DNA of 32,739 nt from Oscillospiraceae bacterium (GTDB taxonomy: Bacteria; Bacillota; Clostridia; Oscillospirales; Oscillospiraceae). Location of the stretch: positions 1-32,739 of the forward strand of contig JAFWDQ010000019.1 in assembly GCA_017516065.1 (NCBI GenBank), given 5' to 3'. The notes beneath the pieces were generated by a model, which was not told the DNA's origin, did not search any database, and saw only the letters and a list, made by a program, of their open reading frames with translations. The stretch's first letter is position 1, and each line of letters opens with the position of its first letter. Shown piece by piece: positions 30,876 through 32,739 of this stretch. The position numbers and the translations under genes are program-made.

Positions 30876-32739
30876 ATGAGGACCCTGAAAAAGGCCCTGT
30901 CTCTGGTTCTGGTCCTGGCTCTGCTGTGCAGCGTTTGCGTGTTCAGCGCCAGTGCTTCGAACTTCACGGACGATGCCGACATCGAGTACACCGAAGCTGT
31001 TGACGTTCTCGTTCAGATCGGCGTTATCGACGGCATGGGCGACGGTACCTTCAACCCCAATGGCAACCTGACCCGTGCGCAGGCTGCCAAGATCATCTGC
31101 TACCTGCTCCTCGGCTCTGACACCAACAAGCTCGAGGCCAGCACGCAGAACTCCACCTTTACCGATGTGATCGGCTCCGGCCATGACTGGGCCAGCCCCT
31201 ACATCGAGTATTGCGTGAACGCCGGCATCGTCGGCGGTTACGGGGACGGCCGCTTCGGCCCCGGCGATCAGCTGACCGGCTTCCAGTTCGGCAAGATGCT
31301 GCTCTGCGCTCTGGGCTATGACGCTGACATCGAGGGTTATGTCGGCAGCGCCTGGACCGTTGCTGTTGCTACCGATATCATCGCGGCTGACCTGGACGAC
31401 GGTCTGCCCGGCGGCTTCAACTACAACGCTCCTCTGACCCGTGAGGAAGCCTGCCAGATGGCGTTCAACACCCTGAAGGCTGACATGGTCGAGTATGCCA
31501 CCAAGGGCACCACCATTGTCACCGGCGACGGCACCACCGTTGTCACCGGCGCTTCCACCGCGGACCCCATGCGCAACAACAAGACCACCGACGGCAATAT
31601 CGATCTTGATGCCGTTATGCAGTTCGCTGAGTACTACTTCCAGGATCTGAAGCTCACCGAGGGTCACGAGGATGACTTCGGTCGTCCCTCCAACACCTGG
31701 AAGAATGGCACCACCGAGATCGGCACCTACACCGACAAGACCGACCTGATCGCCACCTATGACGGCAAGGTCACCAAGGGCACCCTGTACAACCTGATCG
31801 GCAAGAGCAACGTCAAGGATCTGAAGGACAACAAGTGCGAGCTGAATGTCTATGTCGACGGCGTGTGGTATAATCCTGAGCCCACCTTTGACACGCTCGG
31901 GGCTTACATTGATGGTTACTTCAATTCCGGCGACTCCAGCACCTTTGCCAGCCTCCTGAAGGACGGCTCCCAGATGGGCGAGGGCCATGGCGGCAACTTC
32001 ATCGACGCTACCGGCAACGGCTCCAGGACCGAGGTCTATCAGGACAAGGACGGCAACGTGATTATCGTGGTCATCAACGAGTATCTGGTCAAGGCCGCCG
32101 GCGACTACAACGCCACCAAGGACGAGCTGAAGGTCGACCTGGTGAACGTTGACGACATCAACGAGTACACCCCCGCTGGTATCGCTCTGGACGACAACGC
32201 TCTGTCCGCTGACGACTTCCCCGCTGTTGCCAAGGGCGCCGAGGACGATTACTTCGTCGTCACCATGGCTGCCGTTAACGGCACCTACAACGGCAAGTTC
32301 GAGATCAAGTCCGCCGAGCCCGCCAAGCTGGTCAGCGGTACGGTTGACACCTTCACCCAGAACCTGTTCAAGGTCGAGTTCGGCACTGTCACCCTGGACG
32401 GCTCCGCTTACAACTACGGCCTGCTGGCCGCCTGGCACGATGGCTATGAGGCCGCCTACTCCGTGGGTGAGAAGGCCGTTGTTGTCACCGACTCCAAGGG
32501 CTTCATCCTGTACGTTGACGACGCTGTCGCCGTTGACAAGTACGTCTTCGTGTATGAGTTTGGCTCCGACAGCGCTACCCTGAGCCGGCTGTCTCAGAAC
32601 AAGGCTGACGCCTTCTTCATCGACGGTACTGACGCTGTCATCACCGTGGATACCGTGAAGGATGCCAACAAGGAAAAGATCGCTGATCCTCAGCCCGGCT
32701 GGTATTCCTACAGCGTGGGCTCCGACGGCAAGTATAAGC
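30876..32739 (+). CDS. S-layer homology (SLH) domain surface protein (partial, N-terminal 621 residues)
   Basis: The gene runs off the right edge and no stop is reached. A signal peptide (MRTLKKALSL, hydrophobic to about residue 25, cleavage near SASA-27) is followed by three SLH domains. The first is about 29-75 (VLVQIGVIDGMGDGTFNPNG, LTRAQAAKI). The second is about 92-143 (YCVNAGIVGGYGDGRFGPGD). The third is about 152-200 (PLTREEACQMAF) and more diverged. SLH domains bind pyruvylated cell-wall polysaccharide. The rest (about 205-621) is a Thr/Asp/Lys/Val-rich, probably beta-rich region without a named motif. AAAGGAGG sits eight bases ahead of the ATG. Codon choice is more T- and C-ending than in neighbouring housekeeping genes, consistent with an abundant surface-layer protein. 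Confidence 0.92.
   Translation, partial: MRTLKKALSLVLVLALLCSVCVFSASASNFTDDADIEYTEAVDVLVQIGVIDGMGDGTFNPNGNLTRAQAAKIICYLLLGSDTNKLEASTQNSTFTDVIGSGHDWASPYIEYCVNAGIVGGYGDGRFGPGDQLTGFQFGKMLLCALGYDADIEGYVGSAWTVAVATDIIAADLDDGLPGGFNYNAPLTREEACQMAFNTLKADMVEYATKGTTIVTGDGTTVVTGASTADPMRNNKTTDGNIDLDAVMQFAEYYFQDLKLTEGHEDDFGRPSNTWKNGTTEIGTYTDKTDLIATYDGKVTKGTLYNLIGKSNVKDLKDNKCELNVYVDGVWYNPEPTFDTLGAYIDGYFNSGDSSTFASLLKDGSQMGEGHGGNFIDATGNGSRTEVYQDKDGNVIIVVINEYLVKAAGDYNATKDELKVDLVNVDDINEYTPAGIALDDNALSADDFPAVAKGAEDDYFVVTMAAVNGTYNGKFEIKSAEPAKLVSGTVDTFTQNLFKVEFGTVTLDGSAYNYGLLAAWHDGYEAAYSVGEKAVVVTDSKGFILYVDDAVAVDKYVFVYEFGSDSATLSRLSQNKADAFFIDGTDAVITVDTVKDANKEKIADPQPGWYSYSVGSDGKYK

Noticed and set aside
30858-32438. 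A 526-residue minus-strand frame opposite the SLH gene
   Set aside because: It is a Val/Gly/Asp-rich shadow. The plus strand has a signal peptide, SLH domains, a ribosome site and a promoter.

Overview
The window is a GC-rich chromosomal segment whose codons mostly end in G or C. It has Gram-positive style ribosome sites, a short signal peptidase I of the Bacillus type, the YmdB and YhaO/YhaN proteins typical of Bacillota, and an N-terminal-SLH surface protein. Together with a fermentative Ech-type hydrogenase this points to an anaerobic Clostridia member, most likely a GC-rich Oscillospiraceae relative. That placement is inference. No rRNA, tRNA, CRISPR array, transposase or phage gene was seen.

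Layout. (1) 1-5318, minus strand: mtaB (tRNA methylthiotransferase), a MATE exporter starting inside the mtaB stop codon, a YfbR-type 5'-nucleotidase, an aldo/keto reductase and the first 294 residues of a secreted repeat protein. (2) 5506-11257, plus strand: a tight gene string of cysteine desulfurase, YmdB-type phosphodiesterase, YhaO nuclease, YhaN coiled-coil ATPase and signal peptidase I, closed by a strong terminator. The promoters of blocks 1 and 2 appear to face each other inside the 187-bp gap between them. (3) 11720-15606: a 1010-residue protein with an 82-residue Asp/Glu/Ser repeat tract and a C-terminal membrane hairpin, overlapping a gene for a single-pass membrane protein. Neither is of known function. 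(4) 15685-18719: D-methionine ABC transporter metN-metI, then metQ behind its own promoter. (5) 19262-25066: a complete six-subunit energy-converting [NiFe] hydrogenase in the order echABCDEF. (6) 25137-29975: maturation genes hypA, hypF, hypC, hypD, hypE, ending at a terminator. (7) 30023-30875: a non-coding stretch rich in inverted repeats, then a promoter carrying a perfect palindrome and a three-SLH-domain S-layer-type protein that runs off the window.

How the genes work together. The Ech complex should couple electron transfer between reduced ferredoxin and protons to ion pumping across the membrane. HypA delivers nickel, while HypF, HypC, HypD and HypE build the Fe(CN)2CO group. hypB and a maturation endopeptidase are absent here. 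The endopeptidase is probably unnecessary, because the large subunit ends right after its last metal-binding cysteine motif. The most unusual item is EchF. Its normal two-cluster ferredoxin domain is followed by three more such domains on Ala/Pro/Gly-rich linkers, giving eight predicted [4Fe-4S] clusters.
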